A DNA stretch of 64,000 nt from the NCBI RefSeq assembly GCF_029407905.1, contig NC_073625.1, positions 168,164,240 to 168,228,239 on the forward strand. Direction: 5' to 3'. Made by a program: the position numbers and the translations under genes. The stretch's first letter is position 1. Every line of letters begins with the position of its first letter. The DNA comes from Bubalus kerabau. Taxonomy: Eukaryota > Chordata > Mammalia > Artiodactyla > Bovidae. Positions 11,690-23,344 of the stretch are shown here, one piece after another. The notes under the pieces were generated by a model. It saw nothing but the letters and a program-made list of their open reading frames with translations. It had not been told where the DNA came from and made no database searches.

Positions 11690-11925
11690 AGAGTAGCAGC
11701 ACCCTCATCTCCCTTAACCAAGCTGCTGAGAAGGAAAGCAGAGTTCGAGTCTGGCAGTGCAGCTTTGAAACAAGTCACAACGTAGTCCCTCCCTCCACAT
11801 AATGTATTGTCTATTTGATACACTCATTCTAAAGTTTATAAATAGGTGTATATATATATATATGAAATACATATTCATATATACAATGTGAATATAATTG
11901 TATACATATACATATATAAAATATA
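11690..11925. other. Unassigned sequence and AT simple repeat
   Basis: 11690-11848 is not recognised. From about 11849 to 11925 it becomes an imperfect TA/CATA-rich simple repeat that leads directly into the L1 fragment downstream. Confidence 0.5.
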
Positions 11926-12530
11926 ATAGCTAGGACATGGAAGCAACCTAGATGTCCATCGGCAGATGAATGTATAAGAAAGCTGTGGTACGTATACACA
12001 ATGGAATATTACTCACAATAATATTTTTAATATTATTATTAAAAATAATGCATTTGAATCAGTTCCAATGAGGTGGATGAAACCGGAACCTATTATACAG
12101 AGTGAAGTAAGTCAGAAAGAAAAACACCAATACAGTATACTAATGCATATATATGGAATTTAGAAAGATGGTAATAATGACCCTACATGTGCGACAGCAA
12201 AAGAGACACAGATGTAAAGAACAGACTTTTGGACTCTGTGGGAGAAGGCGAGGGTGGGATAATTCGAGAGAATAGCATTGAAACACATATATTACCATAT
12301 GTGAAATAGATCGCCAGCCCAGGTTTGATACATGAGACAAGGTGCTCAGGACCGATGCACTGGGATGACCCTGAGGGATGGGATGGGAGGGAGGTTGGAG
12401 GGGGGTTCAGGATGGGAACACATGTATACCCATGGCTGATTCATGTCAATGTATGGCAAAAACCACTACAATATTGTAAAGTAATTAGCGTCCAATTAAA
12501 ATAAATTAATTAATTAAAAAAAGAAAGAAT
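11926..12530 (+). mobile_element. 5'-truncated L1 3' end
   Basis: Matches the last part of ORF2 and the 3' UTR of the L1 at the start of the window (the same 'aggacatggaagcaacctag' opening and 'aaacaccaatacagtatact'). It ends in an A-rich tail with TTAA repeats at about 12500-12530. An AT-rich near-palindromic insertion at about 12016-12045 interrupts the homology. Non-functional. Confidence 0.88.
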
Positions 12531-13055
12531 AGTGAGGGAAGACTATTATAAATATTGAAATATACTGTAAAGTTAAATCATTAAAACAGAGTACTACTGC
12601 ACATGGTACTTGAGGAAAACGGTAAATAAAAATCAATGGGTCAAACTAGAGAAGCCGTGTACATATGAAATTACACATACAATAAAACTGGCATTGTCAA
12701 ATACAAATTGGCACTTGCCAAGGGCATTTGCCATCTGGCTCTATTGGAATTGAATTCTGCGCTGCTGCAGCTGCTGCCCTTCACCACACCCTGAAGGGAG
12801 TTCAGTGTGGAGAATGAGGCACTTTGTACTCCAGGGAAACTCGTGGAATGGTCTTTAGATACATATTTTCAAGAACTTTTTTCATGATCCCAATCCTTGT
12901 ATCTCCTCATATCTAGAAAAGCACTAAATCCCTTCATGTTGACATCAGCTCCTCAAGACTAACAGAAAACATTTTGCAAAATGAGTGCTTGATTGCACTG
13001 AACTCCCCTTCACCAAAACCACATATATGACCTTCCCCCACCATCACCTCTTTGA
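12531..13055. other. Unassigned intergenic DNA
   Basis: No gene or repeat recognised. Composition is mixed AT-rich, with a short GC-richer patch near 12760-12800. Confidence 0.45.
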
Positions 13056-13152
13056 TTCCCAGGTGGCTCCTGCAATGCTGGAGACCCTGGTTCAATTCTT
13101 GGGTCGGGAAGATCTGCAGGAGAAGGGATAGGCTACCCACTCCAGTATTCTT
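13056..13152 (+). repeat. Bov-tA SINE, 5' part (first of a tandem pair)
   Basis: Ruminant tRNA-derived SINE head with 'cccaggtggctcctgcaatg', 'gaccctggttcaattcttgggt' and 'ccactccagtattctt'. It stops where a second SINE head begins, so it lacks the 3' half. Confidence 0.8.
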
Positions 13153-13350
13153 GGGCTTCCCTAGTGGAGCAGCAGGTAAAGAACCTGCTTGCAATGCAGG
13201 AGGCCTGGGTTCAATTCCTGGGTTGGGAAGATCCCCTGGAGAAGGAACGGCTACTCACTCCAGTATTCTGGGCCTGGAGAATTCCATGGACTGCATAGTC
13301 TATGGGGTCTCAAAGAGTCGGACACGAATGAGCGACTTCCACGTTCACTA
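13153..13350 (+). repeat. Bov-tA SINE (second of a tandem pair)
   Basis: Complete-looking Bov-tA, from 'gggcttccctagtgg' through the tRNA B-box-like 'gggttcaattc' to the 3' end 'gagtcggacacgaatgagcg'. It is placed directly after a truncated copy in the same orientation. Confidence 0.88.
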
Positions 13351-13794
13351 CCTCTTTGGAACAGTTTCTCAGAGCTATCTGAGGTGCTGTATTCAGGGCT
13401 GCAGTCCTCGTTTTGCCCCAAATAAAACAACTTGCAACCCTCACATTGTGAATCTTTTTTAGCCAACAGCACCTTAGAGCAGTGGAGAAGAATTAGCTAT
13501 TTTTAAAATGGCATTAGAATAATTTGAGAATATTTAGGGAATAAAGGATCAGCTTATATGACATATACAAAAGCCATTATCAGATGAAAAATAAAATGCA
13601 AAAAACAAAAGTATAAAAAGATTAGAATAACCAGAAGAGATTATTTTCAAAATGATTTGAGGAAAGTGTTCTAGAGGAAAAAATCAGGAAAATATTTTCA
13701 AACTTTAACCAGCTCAAAATTTAGAATCCTCATATTGTTGGGGGTAAATGTCTTAAAAATTAAAAGTCTCAAAGAAAATACTAATATCAGTGGG
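13351..13794. other. Unassigned intergenic DNA
   Basis: No recognisable gene or repeat. A-rich from about 13560 to 13720. Confidence 0.45.
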
Positions 13795-13800
13795 CTATAA

Positions 13801-15088
13801 TGCCAGGAGCCGGCGAGAGACATTCCACTCGTGACAAAGGTCATGAGGAAGGAGGCTCGGCATACACAAAGGCGGGATCGAGACTCGGGAGTCCCCCCAG
13901 ATATTCTCGAGCATCTACCCCCAAAAAACCAGAGTCTGCCTACTTTATTGCTTTGTGCTCTCACCTCTGACTTTACTGGGGGCTGTCCCCCACCACCATC
14001 TCCCTCTCTCTGACAAAGAGTTAACGTACAGCTCCAATTAATAAAGTTCCTGGGCAATTAGGAGTGTTTAAATCCAACCCCTCAGATGGCTCTCTAACTC
14101 GCCTGACAAGTTTACCCGGACACCTACAGCTAGCCATACGATTGTTTACAGTCTCCCAGCCTTGAGAGGCACGGGAAGCTTAAGATATTCAAATAGCTTA
14201 GAGCCTCTCAGAGAGTTAGAAACTGTCAGAATAAAACTAGTAAAAGATTTCATTGATGAGCCAATGTTTGTTGCCAAGTTTCCACATCCCCTAAATTGTG
14301 TCCTTGAATATGTATTAATTAATAGTTGGTATGTAGAAAAAATAAGTAGTGGCCTTGGTGTAACTTTAGATCCTTAAGGTAATAAATTCTTTCCTTTGTA
14401 AACCCATTACACATCCCCCCTATAGGAATGTAATCTTATCTTCGGAAGATGCCAAACCTTAAAATAATTACTCTTAGAGAAAATAAGTCTTTGTTGATAA
14501 GTCCTTGTCAAGAGTCATAAAATGTTAATAGGCCTTCTGGCTAGAAGATGATGTAAATCACCTAAACCATTTGTATAGGATAAATTTGCAGGAAAGAAAC
14601 CCTGGTTTTTGATAAGCATCAAAGACTGCTGACTTTGCATCCCCTATTATCCTCTATGTGTAACTTAGGGTATAAAAGCCCCTGTTGAAAATAAAACTAT
14701 GGGCCTTGCTCACCAACGCTTGGTCTCCCCAAGTCATTCTTCCCTTTAACTTCCAGCTGAGTCTCCATCTGGAGCGCGGAACCCACCATGCTTACTAATT
14801 ATGCCTGGGCTTCTAAGATCCGACCGGGGAGGCCTCAGTGTCTCCTCTCCTTCGGGAGAACAGAAGGACGCCTGCGGCCTACGTAAGTGGTGCAAACTTC
14901 TTGTCTTGAAGTTTTATTGGTCTCCCACGTAAACCAAGCTACTCAGCTTCTTTTCTCCACTGAATTCTCCTACTGAGCTATCCTCATTCTATTATTCTTT
15001 ATATCTCTGAATAAATAAATAAATAAATAGGTCGCCTACTCCGTCTCCCCTTCGGATACCCTGGATCAGCCGGGGCTGGACCTCGGCA
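13801..15088 (+). mobile_element. Solo LTR of an ERVK-like (class II) endogenous retrovirus
   Basis: A 1288-base LTR that begins TGCCAGGAGCC and ends CCTCGGCA (TG...CA). It is bounded by a perfect 6-bp duplication CTATAA at 13795-13800 and 15089-15094. Six-base duplications are characteristic of class II (betaretrovirus-like) elements. A TATA box and a poly(A) signal sit close together at 14671-14695, and a second AATAAA cluster lies at about 15010-15030. No internal gag, pol or env sequence is present, so it is a solo LTR left by recombination between two LTRs. The bovine BTLTR1 group is the likely family; I could not confirm this by search. Confidence 0.9.
14671..14695 (+). promoter_or_regulatory. 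LTR TATA box and poly(A) signal
   Basis: TATAAAAG at 14671-14678 is followed by AATAAA at 14690-14695, marking the U3/R boundary region. The same TATAAAAG...AATAAA spacing is seen in reverse complement in the intron-1 LTR at about 38480-38505, supporting a shared family. Confidence 0.7.
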
Positions 15089-15094
15089 CTATAA

Positions 15095-15633
15095 ATTTCT
15101 AGAAATCTATAAAAATTAAATTCCATAAATTGATGGAAATTATATACAATATGAGCATCCAAGGTATCTATAAATATACATTTGTTCTCAATAGCAATCA
15201 AATCATATAGATTATGAATTTTGTCACCTTGAAGTCAACATTCATGCACATTCATTATTTCAAACGATGTGTTAAAAGAAGTTATTTCTTTTAGAAGTTT
15301 CAGAAATGAAAGTTTTATATACTTATTCAAAAGTCTTAACTCCACTTTTGCAAAAATGCAATCATCTTTGGAAAAAAGATTAGATAACCTTAAAACTCAA
15401 TTAAATCACAATACCTTTACATAATTTTAAACCTCTAAAGATATAGCTAAATTTCTCATGTTTAAAAACACAAGAAACAAAATGAATTAACTTATTCACA
15501 GTTTTTAAATTACTAAAAATTAAAAATGTTGATATACAGATTGTCAGCATAAGTATGAAACCTGTGTGTCCTTGCCCCTAAATTTTGCATACTTTCAAAC
15601 AAGCTCAGTCTTCATCTGTTTCTGACTACTTAT
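15095..15633. other. Unassigned intergenic DNA
   Basis: AT-rich sequence with no recognised gene or repeat. Confidence 0.45.
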
Positions 15634-15645
15634 AAATTCTGATAT

Positions 15646-15892
15646 ATATATTATCATATGTGAAATGAATTGCCAGTCCAGGTTCGATGCATGATACAGG
15701 ATGCTCGGGGCTGGTGCACTGGGATGACCCAGAGGGATGGGATAGGGAGGGAGGTGGGAGGGGGGGTTCAGGATGGGGAACACATGTATACCTGTAGTGG
15801 ATTTGTGTCAACGTATGGCAAAACCAATACAATATTGTAAAGTAATTAGCCTCCGATTAAAATAAATAAATTTATATTAAAAAATAAAAAAT
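15646..15892 (+). mobile_element. Short L1 3' UTR insertion with target duplication
   Basis: Contains only the L1 3' UTR, including the 'ccagtccaggttcgatgcatg' region, the G-rich run at 15730-15778 and an A-rich tail. It is flanked by AAATTCTGATAT (15634-15645) and AAATTATGATAT (15893-15904), 11 of 12 identical, which defines a severely 5'-truncated insertion. Confidence 0.85.
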
Positions 15893-15999
15893 AAATTATG
15901 ATATCATGATTTAACAAAGTTGCACCTATTAAACACTGTGGATATATATCAAACTAATTCTCCAGAACTCAGTTGAATATAGAGGCAATATGGAGGATT

Positions 16000-16062
16000 C
16001 TAGGGCTTGTAAAAGAGTTGGACATGACTTAGCAACTAAATGACAACAACACAACAACTAGT
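16000..16062 (+). repeat. ART2A-like SINE 3' fragment
   Basis: Has 'aaaagagttggacatgactt' followed by 'agcaactaaatgacaacaac', the 3' end and CAACAA tail of ART2A/Bov-tA-type SINEs. The 5' part is too diverged to place. Confidence 0.6.
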
Positions 16063-16174
16063 AGTGAACGTTTAGGAAATTTTGAAATTATTTTTGAAAT
16101 TTTGTCATGGCCCATAGGCCAATTAGCTCAGTGAATGTAGTTGCAAATATACATATATCCTCACATATATTTTA

Positions 16175-16205
16175 CATGTGTGTGTATGTATGTGTGTGTG
16201 TATAC
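16175..16205. repeat. TG-rich microsatellite
   Basis: Imperfect (TG)n with interspersed TATG units. Confidence 0.8.
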
Positions 16206-16307
16206 CTGTATACACATAAGGTTGTCAACTTAGATTTTTCTTTTAGAAAATGAGAAGTACTAATGATGTCATCTAGCTGCTGGGGACACAACAAAGATAA
16301 AGGCATC

Positions 16308-16393
16308 CACTGACTGATCTGCTCTCAGCTTTTCCTTTTGTTTGCCTGGGCACTGACTGATCTGCTCTCAGCTTTTCCTTTCCTTTGCCTGTG
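16308..16393. repeat. Two adjacent 43-base direct repeats
   Basis: The block 'cactgactgatctgctctca' and its continuation to 'gcctg' is present at 16308-16350 and again at 16351-16393 with only a few differences. This is a simple tandem duplication not related to any repeat family I know. Confidence 0.9.
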
Positions 16394-19024
16394 TCACATG
16401 CCCCATGTGGTAAAAGAAAGGGCAAAGCAGCTGTGCTGAGATGGTAGACATTTATCTCATGCAGAAATCATTTTCTCTGAGTGGCATGATGGAAAAGGAC
16501 TTCTATTTTGTTTCAGAATGAGCCTTTCAAAGAAACACATCCTGAACCCAGTTAAATACAAAAATTTATATGTGCAATCATGACTACAGTCCTTAATAAA
16601 AGAAGGGGAAAGTTCAACTGTTAAGTCTCATAAATAGATACATTTGACATCATTTGAATGAAGAAGCATCACAGAATGTTTAGAATATTGACACTGGAGA
16701 TGGAGTGAATGACTTCAATCCTACCAACTGTGGTCACATTTCTTAACTCTCTACAAATATCCATCATCTGTAAACTTGGGGAAAACTTACCCTTAAGTAT
16801 AGAGAACGAAATCTTAATTATAGAAAATTAAATAAGCATATATGTTCAACCTTAGAGAATTAATAAGTATATATATTAAACTTAATTCACAATATAGTAC
16901 TCAAACCAAAGCCTGCTACATAATAAGTGCTCATTGCTGTTTTATTTATAAAAATATGTAGATTTGTCCATTTATGACATTTTAAATCTCTTAACCCTTG
17001 TGAGGGTTCTAACTGTTCCAGATCCAATCACCTACTACATATCTGGAAACTGATGAGAGTAAAACATTAGTAGAAAAATATGAAGTATATTTTATGAAGT
17101 ATAATATATGAAGTATATATTATGAAGTAAAAATATGAAGCATATTATTTCTATTTGTGTTTGTTATTAACATTTCAAGTATATCCTGAAGTAATTAAAG
17201 TTTCATCTTAAAAGAGAAACTGAATTTATATAATTTGATATCTAGTTGATATCTAAGATTGAATATCATATATCTACAATTTAATTTTTACTAATATAAT
17301 GGTACTGCATTTTTTTCCATTTGGGGGCTTATAGAAAGGATATCTTTCTTCATCTATGAATTTTAATAGATATTTACATCAAAGAGCTCCTCAGAAATAC
17401 TGCCTATTGGGAAACAAATTTGAAAGATTGTAAAATTAATCCAGTAGGTTCCCTATATCTCTTCTTTCTTCATATGCAATTTGCATACCAAAAATGATTA
17501 TTAAATTCCACACAAATGTCAAACATTTAATATAGCTGTAATTGTAATCCTGATTAAGTATCTCACATGATGCACAGTTCGTAATGTTCATACATATATA
17601 AACATATATACGCAATATGCAGTATAACACAAAAGAATAAGAGAAGTCAAAAAATATACAATTCTAGATCCAGATGAGATGGAATAAGCACACTGCTCCC
17701 TGTGCTTAACACAGCTATAAAGCCTGGGTTGGCAAGAGATCTGCTATTTAAGGACTCCAAAAATTTAATACTAAATTGCAGATTAAGTGAAGACCCCAAA
17801 GAGCTTTCATTTATGCATGTTTTTATCTCCTGATACTTACTGTATTAGAAATTAAAACTAAGAAATTGTTAAAACACAAGTTATATTCCATCAGAACTAT
17901 GGCATATAGCTAATATTCCATAGCTATCAGATTAGTTATGTTATCACCACATATCACAAGCTTCTGGAAATGTTCACTGTGATTTCATATAAAAAAAGAG
18001 TAAAAAGTGCAGGTAACATCTTAATGATACAGGAAACTATATCCACCACACTTTGAGAACTGCTGTCTTGCATGTGATGGATAAAGAATACATATTATTT
18101 TGATACATACATGCAATATTCACCTGTGAAACAAAGATTCACACATATTTTAAATACTAATTTCATACTAAAAATTTAAAAAGAATACTCTATGTAAAAG
18201 CTAAAAAAAAATTTTTTTTTAAATGACATTTCTAAGTAATACAGACACATGTCATTTGATGTCTTTTCCCCAGTTCTGGTTCCCAGCATTCCTTTCTAAG
18301 GCTTTCCATTTACAGAGGATCATGGTAAAGTTAAGGAAGATATCAAACCCTTTTACAATTGGGATTACATTGCCATTGAGAAAGAACTCACTTTAATCAG
18401 TTAGGTTGTTTATATATAAAAAATTCTACATCAGGTTCCCCTAATTTAGGGACCAAATTCAATACTAACAAGGCCATGTCTGGGATGGTAGAGATGACTA
18501 AAATCAGTATTCAGATATCCTTGAACAGTCTCAAGTTTTCTAGAGTTAAACTTCTAGTTATCCAATGACTATTCGGAAAAAGACAAATGGTTCAGCATTT
18601 ATTGAGGAACATCTGTGAGAAGATATCAGATATTATGTCTATTAAAAATTACAGACTTAAGATGACCTATCTAGAGTAATATTTTTGAAACCTGCTGGAA
18701 AGAATATTATGTAGATTACCTTTGATTTTTTTAAGAAAGCATTGATTTTTAATATTTTTTTGAAAAATCAGTAAAAATCATTTTCCTCACTTGGCTTTAA
18801 AAATGTCAGGGGCTAGGAATTTTCAATACTCAAATAATACTTCTGATTTTTTTCAAAGAAAATTTAACTTCAGCAGAAGAGAAATTATACATGTATAACC
18901 ATATTAGAATTTTGAACAATATAAACAAATATAGCATACATGATAGAACATAAGTGGATTTGGAAAATATTAAAATATAAATGTTAATTTATGACTTTAA
19001 AAGATCTTAAGATATTTTAGGCAT
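16394..19024. other. Unassigned AT-rich intergenic DNA
   Basis: No gene recognised. 17085-17145 has short repeated 'tatgaagta' units. About 17745-18067 may be an old hAT-related repeat: it carries 'aagaccccaaagagctt' and 'tattagaaattaaaact' and ends in a 'ctttgagaactgctg' end resembling hAT terminal repeats. I cannot name its family. Confidence 0.4.
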
Positions 19025-19539
19025 GGTCATGGACTTTGGCATCAAGGGAAGGCATAATCTCTTCAATAAATGATGCTAGAAAAATTGGATCTCCAATTTT
19101 TTTTGAAAGGATGAAACTGGACCCTGATACTGTACACAAAAATCAATATAAAATGGACTAAAGAGTTGAACAAAAGTTCTGTAATCAGAAAACTACTAGA
19201 AAAAAACAAAGGCAAGCTTCTTGAGGTTGGTCTTGGAATTCATTTCTTGGCTATGTCACCAAAAGTATAGGAAACAGCAGCAAAAATTAAAAAGCTGGAC
19301 TTGTATCACACTAAAAACTTCTGCAAAGCAAAGAAGTAACAAAATGACATGGCAACCTACAGAATGAGAGAAAATATTTGCAAAATATATATCTCATAAT
19401 GGGTTAATATTCAAAATATATTTTTAAATTATACAACTCAATTAAATAATAATCCAGTTTAAAAATGGGCACAGGAAATGAATAGCTATTTCTACAAAGA
19501 AAGCATACAATTAACAGGCATACAAAAAGATGCTCAGTG

Positions 19540-19543
<4 letters not shown>

Positions 19544-19571
<28 letters not shown>

Positions 19572-19681
19572 AAGTCGCTTCAGTCATGTCCGACTCTGTG
19601 CGACCCCATAGACGGCAGCCCATCAGGCTCCACCGTCCATGGGATTTTCCAGGCAAGAGTACTGGAGTGGGGTGCCATTGC
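19544..19681 (-). repeat. BovA-type SINE with (CAG)n tail
   Basis: On plus, an eight- to nine-unit TGC run (19544-19571) is followed by 'taagtcgcttcagtcatgtc' and ends at 'gtgccattgc'. This is the reverse complement of the 3' half of BovA2, so the element lies on the minus strand and its CAG-repeat tail is at the left. Confidence 0.88.
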
Positions 19682-20421
19682 TAACATCAGGGAAATGCAA
19701 TGAGTTATCTCACCTTACATCTGTTAGAATGGCTAATATGAAAAAGACAAAAGAGAACAAGTTTGGCAGGTTATGAAGAAAAGGGAACACTCGTACACTG
19801 TTAGCTGAAATGTAAATTAATGCAACCACCAGGAAAAACATTATGAAGATGCCTCAGAAAAATTAAAAATAGAAGTGTCATATGATCCAGCAATTCCACT
19901 TCCGGGTTTATACCAAAAGGAATGAAATAAGGATCTCTAAAAGATATCCGCACCTCTATGTTCATTGCAGCATTACTCCCAATGGCCAAGAAATGGATGC
20001 AGCCTAAATGTTTCTTGATGATAGAGAAAATGTGGCATATAAACATATGGACTATTATTCACCTTTAAAAAAGAAGGAATTTTTGCCCTTTGCAACAATA
20101 TAGATGAACCTAGAGGACATATGCTAAGTGAAATTAGCCAGACACAGGTGGATAAATACTAGGTGATACCACTTACATAAGAAGTCTAAATAGTCAAACC
20201 AGTAAATGCAGAGTAGGTGCTGGGGTAGTGGGGGAAATAGGGAGGTATTAGTCAAGGAGTACAAGTTTCAGTTATGTAAGATGAATTAAGTCCTAGAGGT
20301 CTACTGTAAAATATAATGTCTACAGTACACAATACTGTAGTATATATTTAAAAATTCACTGAAAGTAGTACTATATTAAGTGTTCCTATAAAAATTGATA
20401 ATGATAAATAAAGAGGGCAGA

Positions 20422-20690
20422 GTGAGATATTGTAGGCAATGAATATGTTTATGATATTGATTTTGGTGGTTCTTTCACAAATGTATGGTTGTGTGCTAAG
20501 CTGCTTCAGTTGTGTCCTACACTTTTGTGACCCCAAGGACTTCAGCTGCTAGGCTCCTCTGCCCCTGGGATTCTCTAGGCAAGAATACTGGAGAGGGTTG
20601 CCATGCCCTCCTCCAGGGGATTTAGGTGAGATATTTCAGGTAATGAATAAGTTTATGATATTGATTTTGGTGGTCCTTTCACAAAGGTAT
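20422..20690. repeat. 65-base direct repeats flanking a SINE
   Basis: 20422-20486 and 20626-20690 share 'gtgagatatt', 'tttatgatattgattttggt' and 'ctttcacaaa', with about six differences in 65 bases. This is far longer than the usual 7-20 base SINE target duplication. Confidence 0.85.
20489..20624 (-). repeat. Bov-tA-type SINE
   Basis: Reverse complement of the SINE 3' part: 'gctaagctgcttcagttgtg', 'gggattctctaggcaagaat' and 'ctcctccaggggat'. It sits exactly between two 65-base direct repeats of the host L1M sequence. Confidence 0.8.
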
Positions 20691-20781
20691 ACTTAGGTAT
20701 ATACTTAAACACTTGGATACATTAATTATATACAATTTTTTATATGTCAATTATACCTCAATAAAGCAACTTAAAAAACAT

Positions 20782-21118
20782 ATTTTAACTGCCTAATTTT
20801 GTTTCTAATCAAACAGGTAAGTTATTGGTTCACTGTCATACAGGAGGACTAAATGATATGTACTCACTAATCTGATAATAATTCCAGAGGACAGGAAAAA
20901 TCAAAACTGGTAGTATGACTATAGTCCTGTTTTGCCAGGTTAAGTAGTAGAAATAGGGAAGAAAGGAATCAAAGTCCAAACACATTACATATCTTATCTT
21001 GGTTATCTTTGTTATCCTCAGTGAAGAGAGTCATGTCACTTTTGGCATCATTTTTGCAATTTGATAGTAATACTAATAGTTTGCACAAAGTCAAATGCAG
21101 ACATCCCCAAAATATTTT
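20782..21118. other. Unassigned intergenic DNA
   Basis: No recognised feature. Confidence 0.4.
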
Positions 21119-22380
21119 CAGTTCAGTTCAGTTGCTCAGTCATGTCTGACTCTTTGTGACCCTATGAATTGCAGCACGCCAGGCCTCCTTGTCCATCAGC
21201 AACTCCCGGAGTTCACCCAAACTCATGTCCATTGAGTCGGTGATGCCATTCAGCCATCTCATCCTCTGTCGTCCCCTTCTCCTCCTGCCCCCAATCCCTC
21301 CCAGCATCAGAGTCTTTTCCAATGAGTCAACTCTTCGCATGAGGTGGCCAAAGTACTGGAGTTTCAGCTTTAGCATCATTCCTTCCAAAGAAATCCCAAG
21401 GCTGACCTCCTTCAGAATGGACTGGTTGGATCTCCTTGCAGTCCAAGGGACTCTCAAGAGTCTTCTCCAACACCACAGTTCAAAAGCATCAATTCTTCAG
21501 CACTCAGCCTTCTTCACAGTCCAACTCTCACATCCATACATGACCACTGGAAAAACCATAGCCTTGACTAGAGGGACCTTTGTTGGCAAAGTATTGTCTC
21601 TGCTTCTGAATATGCTATCTAGGTTGGTCATAACTTTCATTCCAAGGAGTAAGCATCTTTTAATTTCATGGCTGCAGTCACTATGTGCAATGATTTTGGA
21701 ACGCCCCAAAATAAAGTCTGACATTGTTTCCACTGTTTCCACATCTATTTCCTATGAAGTGATGGGACCAGGTGCCATGGTCTTAGTTTTCTGAATATTG
21801 AGCTTTAAGCCAACTTTTTCATTCTCCTTTTTCAATTTCATCAAGAGGCCCTCTAGCTCCTTTTCACTTTCTGCCATAAGGGTGGTGTCATCTGCATATC
21901 TGAGGTTACTGATATTTCTCCTGGAAATCTTGATTCCAGCTTGTGCTTCCTCCAGCCCAGCATTTCTCATGATGTACTCTGCATGTAAGTTAAATAAGCA
22001 GGGTGACAATATACAGCTTTGATGTACTCCTTTTCCTATTTGGAATCAGTCTGTTGTTCCATGTCCAGTTCCAACTGTTGCTTCCTGATCTGCATACAGG
22101 TTTCTCAAGAGGCAGATCAGGTGGTCTGGTATTCCCATCTCTTTCAGTTTATTTTGCACAGTTTATTGTGATCCACACAGTCAAAGGCTTTGGCATAGTC
22201 AATAAAGCAGAAATAGATGTTTTTCTGGAACTCTCTTGCTTTTTCGATGTCCAGCAGATGTTGGCAATTTGATCTCTGGTTCCTCTGCCTTTTCTAAACC
22301 CAGCTTGAACATCTGGAAGTTCATGGTTCACGTATTGCTGAAGCCTGGCTTGGAGAATTTTGAGCATCACTTTACTATTT
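21119..22380 (-). mobile_element. 5'-truncated BovB LINE
   Basis: The plus strand begins with 'agttcagttcagttgctcag', the reverse complement of the BovB 3' end, and reaches the middle of the reverse transcriptase domain at about 22380. Minus-strand frames 22370-22149, 22009-21752 (with LRYADDTTLMAE), 21742-21497 and 21457-21140 together cover the RT palm to C terminus but are out of register, so the coding sequence is decayed. Confidence 0.92.
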
Positions 22381-23340
22381 AGCTAGTTTCAAACACTTTG
22401 AACATGAACAGGGACCAATCTAGCTTGAGGCTGTTCAGTGAGAAAATCATTCCTGGAGAAACTGAATAGTCAAAGGGAAAAAACAAAAAACTCTAGATTT
22501 TTGGGGTATCTGCAAAAAAAAGTTCAGTTACAATGCATTAACCCTACAGTGAGGCACACAGATCAACAAAGCCTGTTCCTGAAATCTGCTACTTCACTGC
22601 ATCTTAAATATATAAAAATAGGCTATCTAAGAATCACCAGATACCTAGGGGAGGTCTCAGGCAACAGAGACAAAAACAAGAGAAAAGCAAATCATGGAAA
22701 AAATAGATGATAAAATGGAAAAAATAAAGTGGAAAAGATAGTTGATAAAATATTGGGAAAAAATAAAAACCCATAATTAATATCCTCCGAGACATAAAAA
22801 ACTATTTATAAAACATGAATATAAAACTGTAAGAAAAAGTATTTGGGGTGGTGGGCAGGAGTTGAAGACATAAATAGCAAAAATTTTAAATCAAGTTTAG
22901 GTATGAAAGATAAATTGAGGAAAATCTCTCGAAAATTAAAAAAAAAAATACCAAGAGGGGAAATAAGGAACAAAAGGTATGAAAGGCTAGAGGGGAAGGA
23001 AGAGGGAGAGAATTGAAATGAAGAGAAAGGTGAATTTTGAATACTCTATTAAGAAGGAATAAAGGTTTACTTTGGCTATTGTCAAAAGTTCAGAAATAAA
23101 ATAAGTAAAACCAGTTCATCACCAAAGTAGTAAAAGTTTTCTGTGCACACACTGGAAAGACAGTTTGAAAACTGGACACACTCAAATACTGAATGAAGCT
23201 CTGGGTAAATGATTAAAGACAATGACTATTTTTTATTCACAGTGATTGGTTACAATCTTAGAATTTTCTTAAAGAATAGAGAATAGGTTACTGGCTACCT
23301 CATATCAATTTTGGGAAACACACTATGTTGTCCTTATGAT
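22381..23340. other. Unassigned intergenic DNA
   Basis: A-rich sequence with no recognised gene or repeat. A 90-codon frame at 22438-22710 is Lys/Arg/Ser-rich, a product of base composition. Confidence 0.45.
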
Positions 23341-23344
23341 ATCA

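Larger units (their letters stand above)
19025..20781 (+). mobile_element. Old L1 (L1M-type) ORF2 3' part and 3' UTR
   Basis: The sequence reads as degenerate L1 ORF2 C-terminal coding sequence ('ctcttcaataaatgatgct', 'tatgatccagcaattccact', 'ttcattgcagcattactccc') followed by a 3' UTR and an 'aataaagcaacttaaaaaac' end. Many substitutions and stops show great age. It is interrupted by a BovA SINE (19544-19681) and by a Bov-tA SINE between two 65-base direct repeats (20422-20690). Confidence 0.85.

Noticed and set aside
14162..14377. 71-codon open frame inside the solo LTR
   Set aside because: LTRs have no coding role here, and no retroviral protein motif is visible.
19544..19571. TGC/CTG trinucleotide run as a disease-type expansion
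   Set aside because: It is the normal CAG tail of a reverse-oriented BovA SINE; similar tails recur at 25731, 28724 and 56412.
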